64,000 bases of DNA from NORP181 sp047623555. GTDB taxonomy: Bacteria; Pseudomonadota; Alphaproteobacteria; Rhodobacterales; Rhodobacteraceae. Below, piece after piece: positions 1 through 9,028 of the stretch. Made by a program: the position numbers and the translations under genes. Position 1 is the stretch's first letter. Each line of letters starts with the position of its first letter. The notes below the pieces were generated by a model, which was not told the DNA's origin, did no database searches, and worked only from the letters and a program-made list of their open reading frames with translations. The stretch covers positions 7,635 through 71,634 of the forward strand of contig JBLHMP010000005.1 of NCBI GenBank assembly GCA_047623555.1, in the 5' to 3' direction.

Positions 1-626
1 TTCAGATCATGCGGTTCATGACCGAACAACATGCGATAGGCGGTCGCCAATGTCAGTGTATAACAGGCCGACTCTTCCCACGTCAGATGGCGCGGGCGTG
101 GCATCAATTGCTGTGACTGTACGCGGGTGAACTGACTGAATGACCCATCCGGGGTCTCGTAGCCCCAAATGCGCTGGCTGGCCGAATACATTGGATCGCC
201 GCCATTACATTCTTCGTCATCGCCATCATCCTGATTGCAATGCACCACAACTTCGTCGCCAACTTTCCAGCGCCGCACCTTGTCACCAACAGCCCAGACA
301 ATCCCCGAGGCGTCCGAACCGGCAATGTGATAGGGTTGTTTGTGGCCATCAAACGGACTGATCGGTTCGCCCAATGCGGCCCAAACGCCGTTGTAATTGA
401 TTCCTGCGGCCATCACCAAGACCAGCACATCATGGCTGTCCAGCTCGGGCACATCTACGACCTCTTGCAGCATCGCCTTGTCCGGCTCGCCGTGGCGTTC
501 GCGGCGAATGGCCCAGGCGTACATCTGACGGGGGACATAGCCCAACGGGGGCATCTCACCGACCTCATAGAGGTCCTTTTCGGGTGCATCATACGGTGCA
601 ATTTCGCGATTGATGTCCAAAGCCAT
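1..626 (-). CDS. ccr: Crotonyl-CoA carboxylase/reductase, N-terminal 208 residues (cut by window edge)
   Basis: The minus-strand frame opens at ATG 624-626 (MALDINREIAPYDAPEKDLY) and runs off the left edge without a stop. The sequence matches the N-terminal half of crotonyl-CoA carboxylase/reductase, a zinc-free medium-chain dehydrogenase/reductase. It has the NYNGVWAALG segment and the GSDASGIVWAVG segment of the GroES-like fold. The family is about 430 residues, so roughly half is visible. The enzyme reductively carboxylates crotonyl-CoA to ethylmalonyl-CoA with NADPH and CO2, the signature step of the ethylmalonyl-CoA pathway. ecm, mch and mcl2 nearby support the assignment. Confidence 0.95.
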   Translation of the reverse strand, partial: MALDINREIAPYDAPEKDLYEVGEMPPLGYVPRQMYAWAIRRERHGEPDKAMLQEVVDVPELDSHDVLVLVMAAGINYNGVWAALGEPISPFDGHKQPYHIAGSDASGIVWAVGDKVRRWKVGDEVVVHCNQDDGDDEECNGGDPMYSASQRIWGYETPDGSFSQFTRVQSQQLMPRPRHLTWEESACYTLTLATAYRMLFGHEPHDL

Positions 627-682
627 TTCGGCCCCCTTATATCCATAGCATTGCCGCAATGCAGAATCGCGGATCTACAGTC

Positions 683-711
683 GGGATATGAATTGCCACG
701 CAACAATGCAA
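683..711 (-). promoter_or_regulatory. Putative ccr promoter with GCAA-type dyad in the spacer
   Basis: Read on the minus strand there is TTGCAT (706-711), a 17-bp spacer and TATCCC (683-688), which would place transcription about 50 nt upstream of the ccr ATG. The spacer contains the dyad TTGC-N3-GCAA (693-703), and a second dyad ATTGC-C-GCAAT lies at 650-660 in the presumed leader. TTGC/GCAA dyads resemble sites of the RamB/PccR-type short-chain acyl-CoA regulators. This is inference from sequence only; the -10 is a weak match. Confidence 0.3.
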
Positions 712-781
712 TAGCAAAAGTATACGTCTTGGTAACTTTATGACCCCGCAGATGCAGCAATTCCTTTGCACTTGCAGAAAG

Positions 782-2161
782 CTAGACCTCGCGACCGTCG
801 CTCTGTGGCATCAGATGCTGAATCGAGTTTGCGTAGAACTGCAAGATCTCACGTTTGTTTGGATTGAGCGTATAGCGACCATCATTTTCGGTCACCAAAC
901 CACGCGCAACCATATGGCGCAGCCCGAACTTGATTGAATTCTCCTTGTCGTGGCGTGGGATACGGACATTAGCGGCGGGCAGCACATCAATCATCACATC
1001 AAACGCATGCTCCAGTTCGGCGTGGTTCATCGGTGCGTTGTTTAAAACCAGCGAGGACAGCACCGGCACTGGCAAGACCGGCACAACCGCGCCAATCCGC
1101 TTTATCAGCGCCTCGGCCAAGGGGACGGTCAAATCGCACCCACCTTGCCCCTGACTGAAATCACGCAGCGACAGCGGCTCTCCGGTGCTCACGGCGGCAT
1201 AGCCGAATTTATGATAACGGCCGATCAGCCGCAGGCAAATCTGTTTGATGGTTTTGCCCGCAATCACCCCAATCCGCGCCTTAAACCGATGTTCCGGATC
1301 ATTGGCGGCGGTGGTCAGGATTTGATCCTCAAGCACCCGATCGTAATTGAGCGCCACCGGCACAAACACAACATCGCCCACCTCAGAGTCAAACCCGTCG
1401 ATGATATATTTCAACAACCCAAGTTTTGGCGGCATCAACGCCCCCGAAAGACTAAGCCCGCCTTCGGGGAACACCGCCTGCGTCACACCAGCATCCGTCG
1501 CCAACCCCACATAGCGGGCCAGAACTTTGCGATATAGCTCATTACGCGATTTGCGGCGGATAAAATAGGCCCCCATGGCCCGGATCAATCGACTAAGCGG
1601 CCAAACCCGCGCCCATTCCCCCACCGCATAGGACAACGCAGACCGTTCAGCGACCAGATAGGTGACAAGAACATAGTCCATATTACTGCGATGGTTCATC
1701 ACAAATATCACGGTGGCGTCCGGGTCGATGTTTTTAAACCCATCTTCATCATATTGGCTTAGGCGGACACGATATAATGCATTGCTCAGGAAACGGGCGG
1801 CGCGGATGGCAAAACCAAAATAGGCCGAGGCCGAAAACGACGGCACGATCTCGCGCGCATAGCTGCGGGCCTCTTCAAATGCGACGTTTTCCGGGACACC
1901 GGTTTCTTTGGCATGGGCCGCAACCGCCTGACTGACCTGCGGGTCATAGATCAGCCGTTGGATCATGTCGTATCGACGGGCGAGCTTGAACGGTTGGATC
2001 GGCCGCTCAAGCCGCGTGTTCAATCGCGCAACTGCTTTTTCAAGCCGTCGGCGGAAAAACCAGCGCACCGACGGGATCATCACCTTGTCCAACGCCGCGA
2101 TCACCGCAAGAACCAGCATCAACACTAACAACCAAAGCGGCATTTCCACAGTTTGCGTCAT
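782..2161 (-). CDS. PlsB-like 1-acyl-sn-glycerol-3-phosphate/glycerol-3-phosphate acyltransferase
   Basis: This 459-residue protein starts with a membrane segment (LWLLVLMLVLAVIAALDKV). Its central acyltransferase block carries the catalytic NHRSNMDYVL box (the H-x4-D motif) near residue 155 and an FPEGG box near residue 235. That pattern is the PlsB-like acyltransferase fold, so it probably acylates glycerol 3-phosphate or its lyso-derivative at the inner membrane during phospholipid synthesis. It is shorter than E. coli PlsB (about 800 residues). It lies between ccr on the same strand and divergent ecm, an arrangement I recall from Rhodobacteraceae. Exact acceptor specificity cannot be read from the sequence. 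Confidence 0.85.
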   Translation of the reverse strand: MTQTVEMPLWLLVLMLVLAVIAALDKVMIPSVRWFFRRRLEKAVARLNTRLERPIQPFKLARRYDMIQRLIYDPQVSQAVAAHAKETGVPENVAFEEARSYAREIVPSFSASAYFGFAIRAARFLSNALYRVRLSQYDEDGFKNIDPDATVIFVMNHRSNMDYVLVTYLVAERSALSYAVGEWARVWPLSRLIRAMGAYFIRRKSRNELYRKVLARYVGLATDAGVTQAVFPEGGLSLSGALMPPKLGLLKYIIDGFDSEVGDVVFVPVALNYDRVLEDQILTTAANDPEHRFKARIGVIAGKTIKQICLRLIGRYHKFGYAAVSTGEPLSLRDFSQGQGGCDLTVPLAEALIKRIGAVVPVLPVPVLSSLVLNNAPMNHAELEHAFDVMIDVLPAANVRIPRHDKENSIKFGLRHMVARGLVTENDGRYTLNPNKREILQFYANSIQHLMPQSDGREV

Positions 2162-2234
2162 ACAACCCAGCCTGCCATCAAAATCATGCGGTCACAATCA
2201 TTTCCATTCAACAGCCATGCCGCAGCGCAGCGAA

Positions 2235-2263
2235 TTGACATAAGCCGAAAATTGCGATTTAGA
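2235..2263 (+). promoter_or_regulatory. Possible ecm promoter
   Basis: TTGACA (2235-2240), a 17-bp spacer and TTTAGA (2258-2263) precede ecm, in the 148-bp gap shared with the divergent acyltransferase gene. The -35 is perfect and the -10 is poor. A better -10, TATAAT, sits at 2278-2283 but lacks a matching -35 at normal spacing. Confidence 0.35.
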
Positions 2264-2309
2264 CAACGAAGACGTAATATAATTACCCAACCGATTGACG
2301 AGGCTATCA

Positions 2310-4277
2310 ATGTCGCATTCGCAAAAAGACCGCCCCTGGCTGATCCGCACCTATGCCGGACATTCCACCGCACAGGCATCAAACGCGCTGTATCGCGGCA
2401 ATCTGGCCAAGGGTCAGACCGGGCTTTCGGTGGCTTTCGATCTGCCGACACAAACCGGATATGACAGCGACCATGTGCTGGCCAAAGGCGAAGTGGGCAA
2501 AGTTGGCGTCCCTGTCACCCATTTGGGCGATATGCTGGCCCTGTTCGACAATATCCCGCTTGAGCAGATGAACACGTCAATGACTATCAACGCCACAGCG
2601 CCGTGGTTGTTGGCATTATACATAGCCGCCGCCGAAGAACAGGGCGCCGATGTGACCCAGCTGCAAGGCACAGTTCAGAACGACATCATCAAAGAATACC
2701 TGTCGCGCGGTACGTATATTTGCCCGCCAAAACCATCGTTGAAACTGATCACTGATGTGGCGGCCTATTGCTATACCAACGTGCCAAAATGGAACCCGAT
2801 GAACGTGTGTTCGTACCATTTGCAAGAGGCCGGGGCGACGCCCGAGCAGGAATTGGCCTTTGCCCTGGCAACGGCACAGGCAGTTTTGGATGGGCTAAAG
2901 GGCCAGGTCCCCGACGAAGATTTCCCGCGTCTGGTTGGCCGAATTTCGTTTTTCGTCAATGCCGGCATCCGCTTTGTGACCGAAATGTGCAAAATGCGGG
3001 CGTTTGTCGATCTGTGGGATGAAATCTGTGCAAACCGTTATGGCGTCACAGACCCCAAATACCGCCGCTTTCGCTATGGGGTGCAGGTCAATTCGCTTGG
3101 CCTGACCGAGCAGCAACCAGAGAATAACGTTTACCGTATTCTCATTGAAATGCTGGCGGTGACCCTATCCAAAAACGCCCGCGCCCGTGCGGTGCAGTTG
3201 CCCGCCTGGAACGAAGCATTGGGATTGCCGCGCCCGTGGGATCAGCAATGGTCGATGCGGATGCAGCAGATTTTGGCCTATGAAACCGACCTGTTGGAAT
3301 TTGACGATCTGTTTGATCAAAATCCGGCAATTGATGCCAAAGTTGAAAGCCTGAAAGAAGGCGCGCGCGCCGAGCTGGCCAATCTTGAGAGCATGGGCGG
3401 CGCGATCTCCGCTATTGAGTACATGAAATCGCGGCTGGTGGATTCCAACGCCGAGCGGCTTAACCGGATCGAATCCGGGGAGACCACGGTGGTTGGTGTG
3501 AACAAATTCACCACGACCGAACCGTCGCCGTTGATTGGCGACGATGGCGGCATCATGGTTGTTGACCCGGCCGGCGAGGCAGATCAGATCAGCCGTTTGA
3601 ACCAATGGCGCAAAGACCGTGACCCAGATGCGGTTCAGGCCGCGCTGACCGCGTTGCAGGATGCCGCCCGCACGGGCACCAATATCATGGTGCCGTCGAT
3701 TGCCGCGGCCAAGGTCGGCGTCACCACCGGCGAATGGGCCGAACAGATGCGCATTGTTTTTGGCACCTATCGCGGCCCGACCGGCGTGTCCGAATCAGTG
3801 TCCAACAAGACCGAAGGCCTTGAGAAAATTCGCACTGCTGTGGATGCGGTCAGCGATAAACTGGGCCGTCGCCTAAAATTATTGGTTGGAAAACCGGGGC
3901 TGGACGGGCATTCAAACGGGGCAGAGCAAATTGCTGTTCGCGCACGCGACTGCGGAATGGACATCGCCTATGATGGCATTCGATTGACCCCACAAGAAAT
4001 TGTAGACGCAGCAATTGCGGAAGATGTGCATGTTATCGGGCTCTCAATTCTGTCTGGAAGCCATGTTTCCCTAGTAAAAGATGTCGTAGACAAAATGAAA
4101 AGCGCCGGGATCGGTCATATACCAGTTATTGTTGGAGGAATCATCCCAAGCGATGACATTCTTAGATTGCAAAAAATGGGAGTAGCAAAAATTTACACTC
4201 CCAAAAACTTTATGCTAAATGCAATTATGTTTGATGTAATTGCATTGATTGACGATAAACTAATTGCCGCAGAATAG
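2310..4277 (+). CDS. ecm: Ethylmalonyl-CoA mutase (B12-dependent)
   Basis: The enzyme converts (2R)-ethylmalonyl-CoA to (2S)-methylsuccinyl-CoA with adenosylcobalamin, downstream of Ccr. The 655-residue protein has the mutase TIM barrel first (TYAGHSTAQASNALYR near the N terminus, FDLPTQTGYDSDH) and a C-terminal B12-binding domain with LDGHSNG, the lower-ligand His of the DxHxxG motif, then LSILSGSH and VIVGG. Methylmalonyl-CoA mutase is the close relative; the ccr neighbourhood and the N-terminal sequence favour Ecm. I start at ATG 2310 because GAGG lies just upstream; TTG 2295 is in frame but has no ribosome site. Base composition drops to visibly AT-rich in the last 300 bases. Confidence 0.93.
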   Translation: MSHSQKDRPWLIRTYAGHSTAQASNALYRGNLAKGQTGLSVAFDLPTQTGYDSDHVLAKGEVGKVGVPVTHLGDMLALFDNIPLEQMNTSMTINATAPWLLALYIAAAEEQGADVTQLQGTVQNDIIKEYLSRGTYICPPKPSLKLITDVAAYCYTNVPKWNPMNVCSYHLQEAGATPEQELAFALATAQAVLDGLKGQVPDEDFPRLVGRISFFVNAGIRFVTEMCKMRAFVDLWDEICANRYGVTDPKYRRFRYGVQVNSLGLTEQQPENNVYRILIEMLAVTLSKNARARAVQLPAWNEALGLPRPWDQQWSMRMQQILAYETDLLEFDDLFDQNPAIDAKVESLKEGARAELANLESMGGAISAIEYMKSRLVDSNAERLNRIESGETTVVGVNKFTTTEPSPLIGDDGGIMVVDPAGEADQISRLNQWRKDRDPDAVQAALTALQDAARTGTNIMVPSIAAAKVGVTTGEWAEQMRIVFGTYRGPTGVSESVSNKTEGLEKIRTAVDAVSDKLGRRLKLLVGKPGLDGHSNGAEQIAVRARDCGMDIAYDGIRLTPQEIVDAAIAEDVHVIGLSILSGSHVSLVKDVVDKMKSAGIGHIPVIVGGIIPSDDILRLQKMGVAKIYTPKNFMLNAIMFDVIALIDDKLIAAE

Positions 4278-4386
4278 CAAAATACCACCCAGAACTCAAA
4301 AATTGATGCTGAACAGATTCAATATTGTTGTTACATATCCCCAACATCGAATCAAATGAATGCGACAGAGATCGCGGGAGTAGAAT

Positions 4387-4695
4387 ATGAACATTGATCT
4401 GAACACAATGACTCGGAAAGAGTTGACGAAACTTGCAAAAGACGTTGACAAAGCGATTTCGGATGCAGACGGTCGTGATCGCCGCGAGGCACTAAAAGCT
4501 GCAGAAGAAGCCGTTGCAAAGTATGGGTTTTCTCTGAGCGAGATTTCCGGTGGAAAAGGCAAGCGCGGCAAAGCCGCCGCAAAATACCGCAATCCTTCGA
4601 ACCACGAACAAACATGGTCGGGAATGGGTCGTAAACCGCATTGGATCCACGAAGCTCTATCCAGCGGCGCTGACATTACCGATTTGGAAATCTGA
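4387..4695 (+). CDS. H-NS family nucleoid protein, HvrA-like
   Basis: This 102-residue protein has an N-terminal charged helical half (MTRKELTKLAKDVDKAIS), which in the family forms dimers. Its C-terminal motif, YRNPSNHEQTWSGMGRKPHW, is the H-NS core DNA-binding motif that reads the minor groove of AT-rich DNA. In Rhodobacter the homologue HvrA modulates photosynthesis and nitrogen genes; here it is more safely called a nucleoid-associated silencer. GGGAG precedes the ATG by about 7 nt. The gene sits in an AT-rich stretch, the kind of DNA H-NS proteins bind, so autoregulation is plausible but unproven. Confidence 0.88.
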   Translation: MNIDLNTMTRKELTKLAKDVDKAISDADGRDRREALKAAEEAVAKYGFSLSEISGGKGKRGKAAAKYRNPSNHEQTWSGMGRKPHWIHEALSSGADITDLEI

Positions 4696-4714
4696 TCGCT
4701 AAAGGATTAATGCA

Positions 4715-5422
4715 ATGACAATTCATATCGGGGCAAATCCTGGCGATATTGCAGAAACGGTTCTTTTGCCAGGGGATCCTTATCGCGCTAAATGGGCTGC
4801 CGAAACTTTTTTGACTGACGTTCGTTTGGTCAACGAAGTTCGCGGAATGCTTGGGTTTACAGGGATGTGGAATGGCCACCCTGTAACAATTCAGGGCAGC
4901 GGCATGGGAATGCCATCACTTTCTATCTATGTTAACGAATTAATTCGCGATTTTGATGCCAAAACCCTGATCCGTATCGGATCATGTGGTGGCATGCAGG
5001 ATCATGTAAATGTGCGCGATGTCATTGTGGCAATGTCCGCCAGTTCGCTCAATACTCCGTCGCGGGGTATTTTTCGCGAATTCAATTTCGCCCCCTGTGC
5101 GGACTGGTCCCTGCTTGAGGCCGCCGTTAAGGCCGCCAAGGCCAAGGGCACCACAACCCATGTGGGCGGGATTTATTCGTCGGATGTGTTTTATGACGAA
5201 CGTCCTGATCTGAATGAACAGATGATGCGTCACGGCATTCTGGGCGTCGAAATGGAGGCTGCCGAGCTTTACATTCTTGCCGCCCGTTACGGTCGTCGCG
5301 CATTGGCGGTTCTGACGGTTTCGGATCATCTGAAAACCGGCGAATCCTTGCCCGCAGACCAACGCGAACGCAGCTTCGGCGATATGGTTGAAATTGCCTT
5401 AACCGCGGCTTTTGACAGCTAA
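4715..5422 (+). CDS. deoD: Purine nucleoside phosphorylase DeoD-type
   Basis: This 235-residue protein matches the hexameric DeoD family in length and sequence: VLLPGDPYRAKW (phosphate site Gly and Arg), GSGMGMPSLSIY, RIGSCGG, and EMEAAELY with the Glu that binds the ribose. It also has VSDHL, with the catalytic Asp. It would split purine (deoxy)nucleosides with phosphate to the free base and (deoxy)ribose 1-phosphate in the cytoplasm. It follows the H-NS-like gene by 19 nt, so the two may be cotranscribed. AGGA lies about 8 nt before the ATG. Confidence 0.93.
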   Translation: MTIHIGANPGDIAETVLLPGDPYRAKWAAETFLTDVRLVNEVRGMLGFTGMWNGHPVTIQGSGMGMPSLSIYVNELIRDFDAKTLIRIGSCGGMQDHVNVRDVIVAMSASSLNTPSRGIFREFNFAPCADWSLLEAAVKAAKAKGTTTHVGGIYSSDVFYDERPDLNEQMMRHGILGVEMEAAELYILAARYGRRALAVLTVSDHLKTGESLPADQRERSFGDMVEIALTAAFDS

Positions 5423-5426
5423 CCCA

Positions 5427-5453
5427 ATAGGCCGGGCGTTTTGTCCGGCCTAT
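5427..5453. terminator. Hairpin between convergent deoD and DUF1989 genes
   Basis: A perfect 9-bp inverted repeat, ATAGGCCGG / CCGGCCTAT with a 9-nt loop, lies between the 3' ends of two convergent genes. It overlaps the stop codon of the minus-strand gene. The loop has TTTT but no T-run follows on either strand, so it may be a shared transcript-end hairpin rather than a strong intrinsic terminator. Confidence 0.5.
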
Positions 5454-6301
5454 ACCGCATCGCCATGCGACCCATCATAACCGTTTTGATCTGGCTGGGT
5501 CCAATTACCTAACGCGCCCTTAGCTGGTTCAAAAACCTCAACCAACAATGGAAAACAGGCGGCGGAATCGCTGGAATGTTCGCTTGAACAATCGCCGCCG
5601 GGACAGGCGCTTAGCCCCCCAAGCAAGTCGATTTCAGCAAAGAACTCAAGATAATCTCCGGGTCTGACCGGGCTGGCCTTCATGAAATACTGTCCGGTAT
5701 CGCGGGTGAATCCCGTGCACATGAAAACATTCAGAACGTCATGCACCAGTGGTTCGGCCTGTGCGCGTGAAATTTCCAAGTGATCGGCCAGGGCGCGGGT
5801 CAGGTTGGAATGGCAACAGTGATGGTACTGACTGCCCGCCAACAGGTTGCCGGTATAGGGATCGCAGCGCGTCCCAATCACGTCATGAACCGATCCACCA
5901 AAGGCGTCGATTCCGTACCATCCCAAACTATCCGCAAGGATCGTCACCATTGGACGCAGGTTTGGAAATCCGCTCCACATCCGGTCGCCGGTGGTCAGAT
6001 GCGTGCCATGCAACGCGCGGGTTTTGCCAGAATAGAACCGTTCAGACAGATCCTGCGCGTTCCAAAGATTGAGATCCCCGACCTGAGGACCCTCAACGGA
6101 TGTGATGCGAAAGAAATGCCCGGCGGGAACCTGAAACACCGATGCTTCACGTGGCGCAACCAGAACTTCGCCAGTTTTGCGCGCCTGCGTTCGGGCTTTT
6201 TGATAAAGTGGCAAGTCCGGTTGGGGCAACGCCGCAACCGGATAACAAATCACCGGAGCAACAGCGCGTCGGGCTGCCGCATCTTTGGGTTCGCCTATCA
6301 A
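5450..6301 (-). CDS. DUF1989 / urea carboxylase-associated family protein
   Basis: The 283-residue product belongs to the DUF1989 family, whose members accompany urea carboxylase and other amine-degrading genes. Features seen: an RPMVTILADS core, a Cys/His cluster (GSQYHHCCHSN), CTGFTRDTGQYF, and a C-terminal CPGGDC segment that could bind metal. I start it at TTG 6299-6301, which overlaps the sdhB stop in a TTGA arrangement. The longer frame upstream of that point is inside sdhB. Such an overlap implies translational coupling to sdhB. Function is unknown; no urea carboxylase is seen nearby. Confidence 0.75.
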   Translation of the reverse strand: MIGEPKDAAARRAVAPVICYPVAALPQPDLPLYQKARTQARKTGEVLVAPREASVFQVPAGHFFRITSVEGPQVGDLNLWNAQDLSERFYSGKTRALHGTHLTTGDRMWSGFPNLRPMVTILADSLGWYGIDAFGGSVHDVIGTRCDPYTGNLLAGSQYHHCCHSNLTRALADHLEISRAQAEPLVHDVLNVFMCTGFTRDTGQYFMKASPVRPGDYLEFFAEIDLLGGLSACPGGDCSSEHSSDSAACFPLLVEVFEPAKGALGNWTQPDQNGYDGSHGDAV

Positions 6302-7077
6302 ACTGCCCGCTCGACCATCATTTTTTTGATCTCGGAAATAGCCTGAGCCGGGTTCAGGCCTTTGGGGCAGGTTTTGGCGCAGTTCATAATGGTGTGGCAG
6401 CGGTAGAGCTTGAACGGGTCTTCCAATTCGTCCAACCGCTCTCCGGTGGCTTCGTCGCGGCTGTCGATGATCCAGCGATAGGCGTGCAGCAACGCGGCTG
6501 GCCCAAGATAGCGATCGCCGTTCCACCAATATGATGGGCAGGATGTCGAACAGCAGGCGCACATGACACATTCATAAAGACCGTCCAGTTTTTTGCGGTC
6601 ATCAATGGTCTGTTTCCACTCTTTCGCCGGGCGGTTGGTTTTGGTTTCCAGCCACGGCATGATCGACGCATGCTGTGCATAAAAATGCGTCAGATCCGGG
6701 ATCAAATCACGGACAATCGGCAGATGCGGCAGCGGGTAAATCTTAACGTCGCCTTTAACCTCGTCCATGCCATAGATGCAGGCCAGCGTATTGATCCCGT
6801 CGATGTTCATCGCGCAGGACCCGCAAATGCCTTCGCGGCAAGACCGCCGAAACGTCAGGGTCGGGTCGATCTCATTTTTGATCTTGATCAGCGCATCAAG
6901 GATCATCGGGCCACAGGTATCCATATCAACGAAATATGTATCCACACGTGGGTTAGCGCCATCATCCGGCGTCCAGCGGTAAATCTGGAATTTCCGAACG
7001 TTGGTGGCACCGTCGGGTTTTGGCCATGTTTTCCCGGTTGTCATACGGGAATTCTTTGGCAGGGTCAGTTGAACCAT
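6298..7077 (-). CDS. sdhB: Succinate dehydrogenase iron-sulfur subunit
   Basis: This 259-residue protein carries the three cluster motifs of SdhB: CREGICGSC for [2Fe-2S], CVMCACCSTSCP for [4Fe-4S] and CHTIMNCAKTCPKG for [3Fe-4S]. It passes electrons from the FAD of SdhA to ubiquinone at the SdhCD membrane anchor (complex II). It is the last sdh gene on the minus strand, after sdhC, sdhD and sdhA. Its stop overlaps the TTG start of the DUF1989 gene. Confidence 0.97.
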   Translation of the reverse strand: MVQLTLPKNSRMTTGKTWPKPDGATNVRKFQIYRWTPDDGANPRVDTYFVDMDTCGPMILDALIKIKNEIDPTLTFRRSCREGICGSCAMNIDGINTLACIYGMDEVKGDVKIYPLPHLPIVRDLIPDLTHFYAQHASIMPWLETKTNRPAKEWKQTIDDRKKLDGLYECVMCACCSTSCPSYWWNGDRYLGPAALLHAYRWIIDSRDEATGERLDELEDPFKLYRCHTIMNCAKTCPKGLNPAQAISEIKKMMVERAV

Positions 7078-7102
7078 TATGTCGCCTCCAACAAGATGAG
7101 CG

Positions 7103-7117
7103 CCCGGGGTCCCCGGG
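7103..7117. repeat. 15-bp G/C palindrome in the sdhA-sdhB gap
   Basis: CCCGGGG-T-CCCCGGG is a perfect palindrome in the 121-bp gap between sdhA and sdhB. No T-run follows, so it is not a standard terminator. It may act as an RNA hairpin tuning sdhB relative to sdhA. I see no gene in this gap. Confidence 0.4.
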
Positions 7118-7198
7118 AAAGTTTACGTTTGAGTCGAAACAGAGGCTGGCGGCGATGGGTAATGTTATCAATTGCCACTGTGCTGCCTCGGTTCAACA

Positions 7199-9004
7199 TC
7201 AGAATGTCCGCGCTTTGGGCGCGACACGGTCAAGGCTGATGCCGCCTTCGGCCTCGGTTGTCAGGGGTTCAACGACCACCGGACGATAGCTTAGGTCGAC
7301 CTGATTGCCATCGACGCGCGAAATCGTATGGACACGCCAGTTTTCATCGTCGCGTTCGCTGTAATCCTCGTGTGCGTGGGCACCGCGGCTTTCGGTGCGC
7401 GCAGCCGCCCCAACAATGGTGGCCAATGCGTTTGGCATCAGATTGGTCAGCTCCAGCGTTTCCATCAGATCGCTGTTCCAGATCAACGACCGGTCGGTCA
7501 CGTGCAGATCGTCCAGCTTGGCAGCTATCGTGCCCATTTTTTCAACGCCGTCAGCCAAGGATTTAGTGGTGCGGAAAACAGCCGCATCCGTTTGCATGGT
7601 TTTCTGCATTTCCAAACGAAGCTCAGCCGTGGCGATACCACCACTTGCATTGCGCAACCCGTCAAAACGGTCAAAGGCAGCATCAACGCTTGATTGGTTC
7701 AGCACCGGATTGGGCGCCTCGGCATCGACAACCTTGCCGGCGCGAATAGCTGCAGCACGGCCAAACACAACAAGGTCGATCAATGAATTTGACCCCAGAC
7801 GGTTGGCGCCGTGAACCGACGCACATCCGGCTTCGCCAACGGCCATCAGGCCGGGCACCACTGCGTTGGGCTCACCCTCGGTTGGGTCCAAAACTTCGCC
7901 CCAATAGTTCGTCGGGATGCCGCCCATGTTGTAATGCACTGTCGGCAAAACCGGGATCGGTTCTTTGGTAACATCGACGCCCGCGAACACCTTGGCGCTC
8001 TCGGAAATGCCTGGTAAGCGTTCGGCCAACGCCTCGGCTGGCAGGTGGGCTAAATTCAAGTGCAGGTGATCGCCTTCGGACCCGACACCACGGCCTTCGC
8101 GGATTTCCATGGTCATAGAGCGGGACACGTAATCGCGTGGTGCGAGGTCTTTATATTGCGGCGCGTAACGCTCCATAAACCGTTCGCCTTCGGAATTTGT
8201 CAGGTATCCGCCTTCGCCGCGCGCGCCTTCGGTAATCAGGCAACCGGCGCCGTAAATACCGGTCGGGTGGAATTGCACGAACTCCATGTCTTGCAATGCC
8301 AATCCGGCACGTGCCACCATGCCGCCGCCATCACCCGTACAGGTGTGCGCCGACGTGGCGCTGAAAAACGCCCGGCCATAACCACCGGTGGCCAGCACGA
8401 CCATCTTGGCATTGAACACATGCATGGTGCCATCGTCCAGTTTCCAGCAGACGACGCCCTGGCATTGGCCATCTTCGGACATGATCAGATCAATGGCGAA
8501 ATATTCGATGTAAAATTCGGCGTTATTTTTTAGCGATTGACCATAAAGCGTGTGCAGGATCGCATGCCCGGTCCGGTCCGCCGCGGCACAAGTCCGCTGG
8601 ACTGCTGGACCTTCGCCAAATTCGGTGGTGTGGCCGCCAAACGGGCGCTGATAAATCTTGCCTTCTTCGGTGCGCGAAAACGGCACACCGTAATGCTCCA
8701 ATTCGTACACAGCCTGAGGGGCGTGACGCACGAGGTATTCCTGCGCATCCATATCGCCGAGCCAATCTGACCCTTTGACCGTGTCATACATATGCCACTG
8801 CCAGTTGTCCGGGCCCATGTTGGACAGGGACGCCGCGATGCCACCCTGCGCCGCCACAGTGTGCGAACGTGTTGGGAACACTTTGGTAATACAGGCTGTG
8901 CGCAACCCCTGTTCGGCCATACCCAACGTCGCGCGCAGTCCGGCGCCACCAGCACCCACAACCACAACATCATAGTCATGGGTTTCGTATTCATAAGCAG
9001 CCAT
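7199..9004 (-). CDS. sdhA: Succinate dehydrogenase flavoprotein subunit
   Basis: At 601 residues it has the family's usual length. The N terminus carries the dinucleotide-binding VVVGAGGAGLRA. SHTVAAQGG includes the His that covalently binds FAD. HPTGIYGAGCLITEGARGEG and HGANRLGSNSLID are the substrate-site signatures. It oxidises succinate to fumarate in the TCA cycle and passes electrons to SdhB. It lies between sdhD and sdhB in the same operon. Confidence 0.98.
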   Translation of the reverse strand: MAAYEYETHDYDVVVVGAGGAGLRATLGMAEQGLRTACITKVFPTRSHTVAAQGGIAASLSNMGPDNWQWHMYDTVKGSDWLGDMDAQEYLVRHAPQAVYELEHYGVPFSRTEEGKIYQRPFGGHTTEFGEGPAVQRTCAAADRTGHAILHTLYGQSLKNNAEFYIEYFAIDLIMSEDGQCQGVVCWKLDDGTMHVFNAKMVVLATGGYGRAFFSATSAHTCTGDGGGMVARAGLALQDMEFVQFHPTGIYGAGCLITEGARGEGGYLTNSEGERFMERYAPQYKDLAPRDYVSRSMTMEIREGRGVGSEGDHLHLNLAHLPAEALAERLPGISESAKVFAGVDVTKEPIPVLPTVHYNMGGIPTNYWGEVLDPTEGEPNAVVPGLMAVGEAGCASVHGANRLGSNSLIDLVVFGRAAAIRAGKVVDAEAPNPVLNQSSVDAAFDRFDGLRNASGGIATAELRLEMQKTMQTDAAVFRTTKSLADGVEKMGTIAAKLDDLHVTDRSLIWNSDLMETLELTNLMPNALATIVGAAARTESRGAHAHEDYSERDDENWRVHTISRVDGNQVDLSYRPVVVEPLTTEAEGGISLDRVAPKARTF

Positions 9005-9028
9005 AATCAGTCTCTTCCGTTCGGGCTC

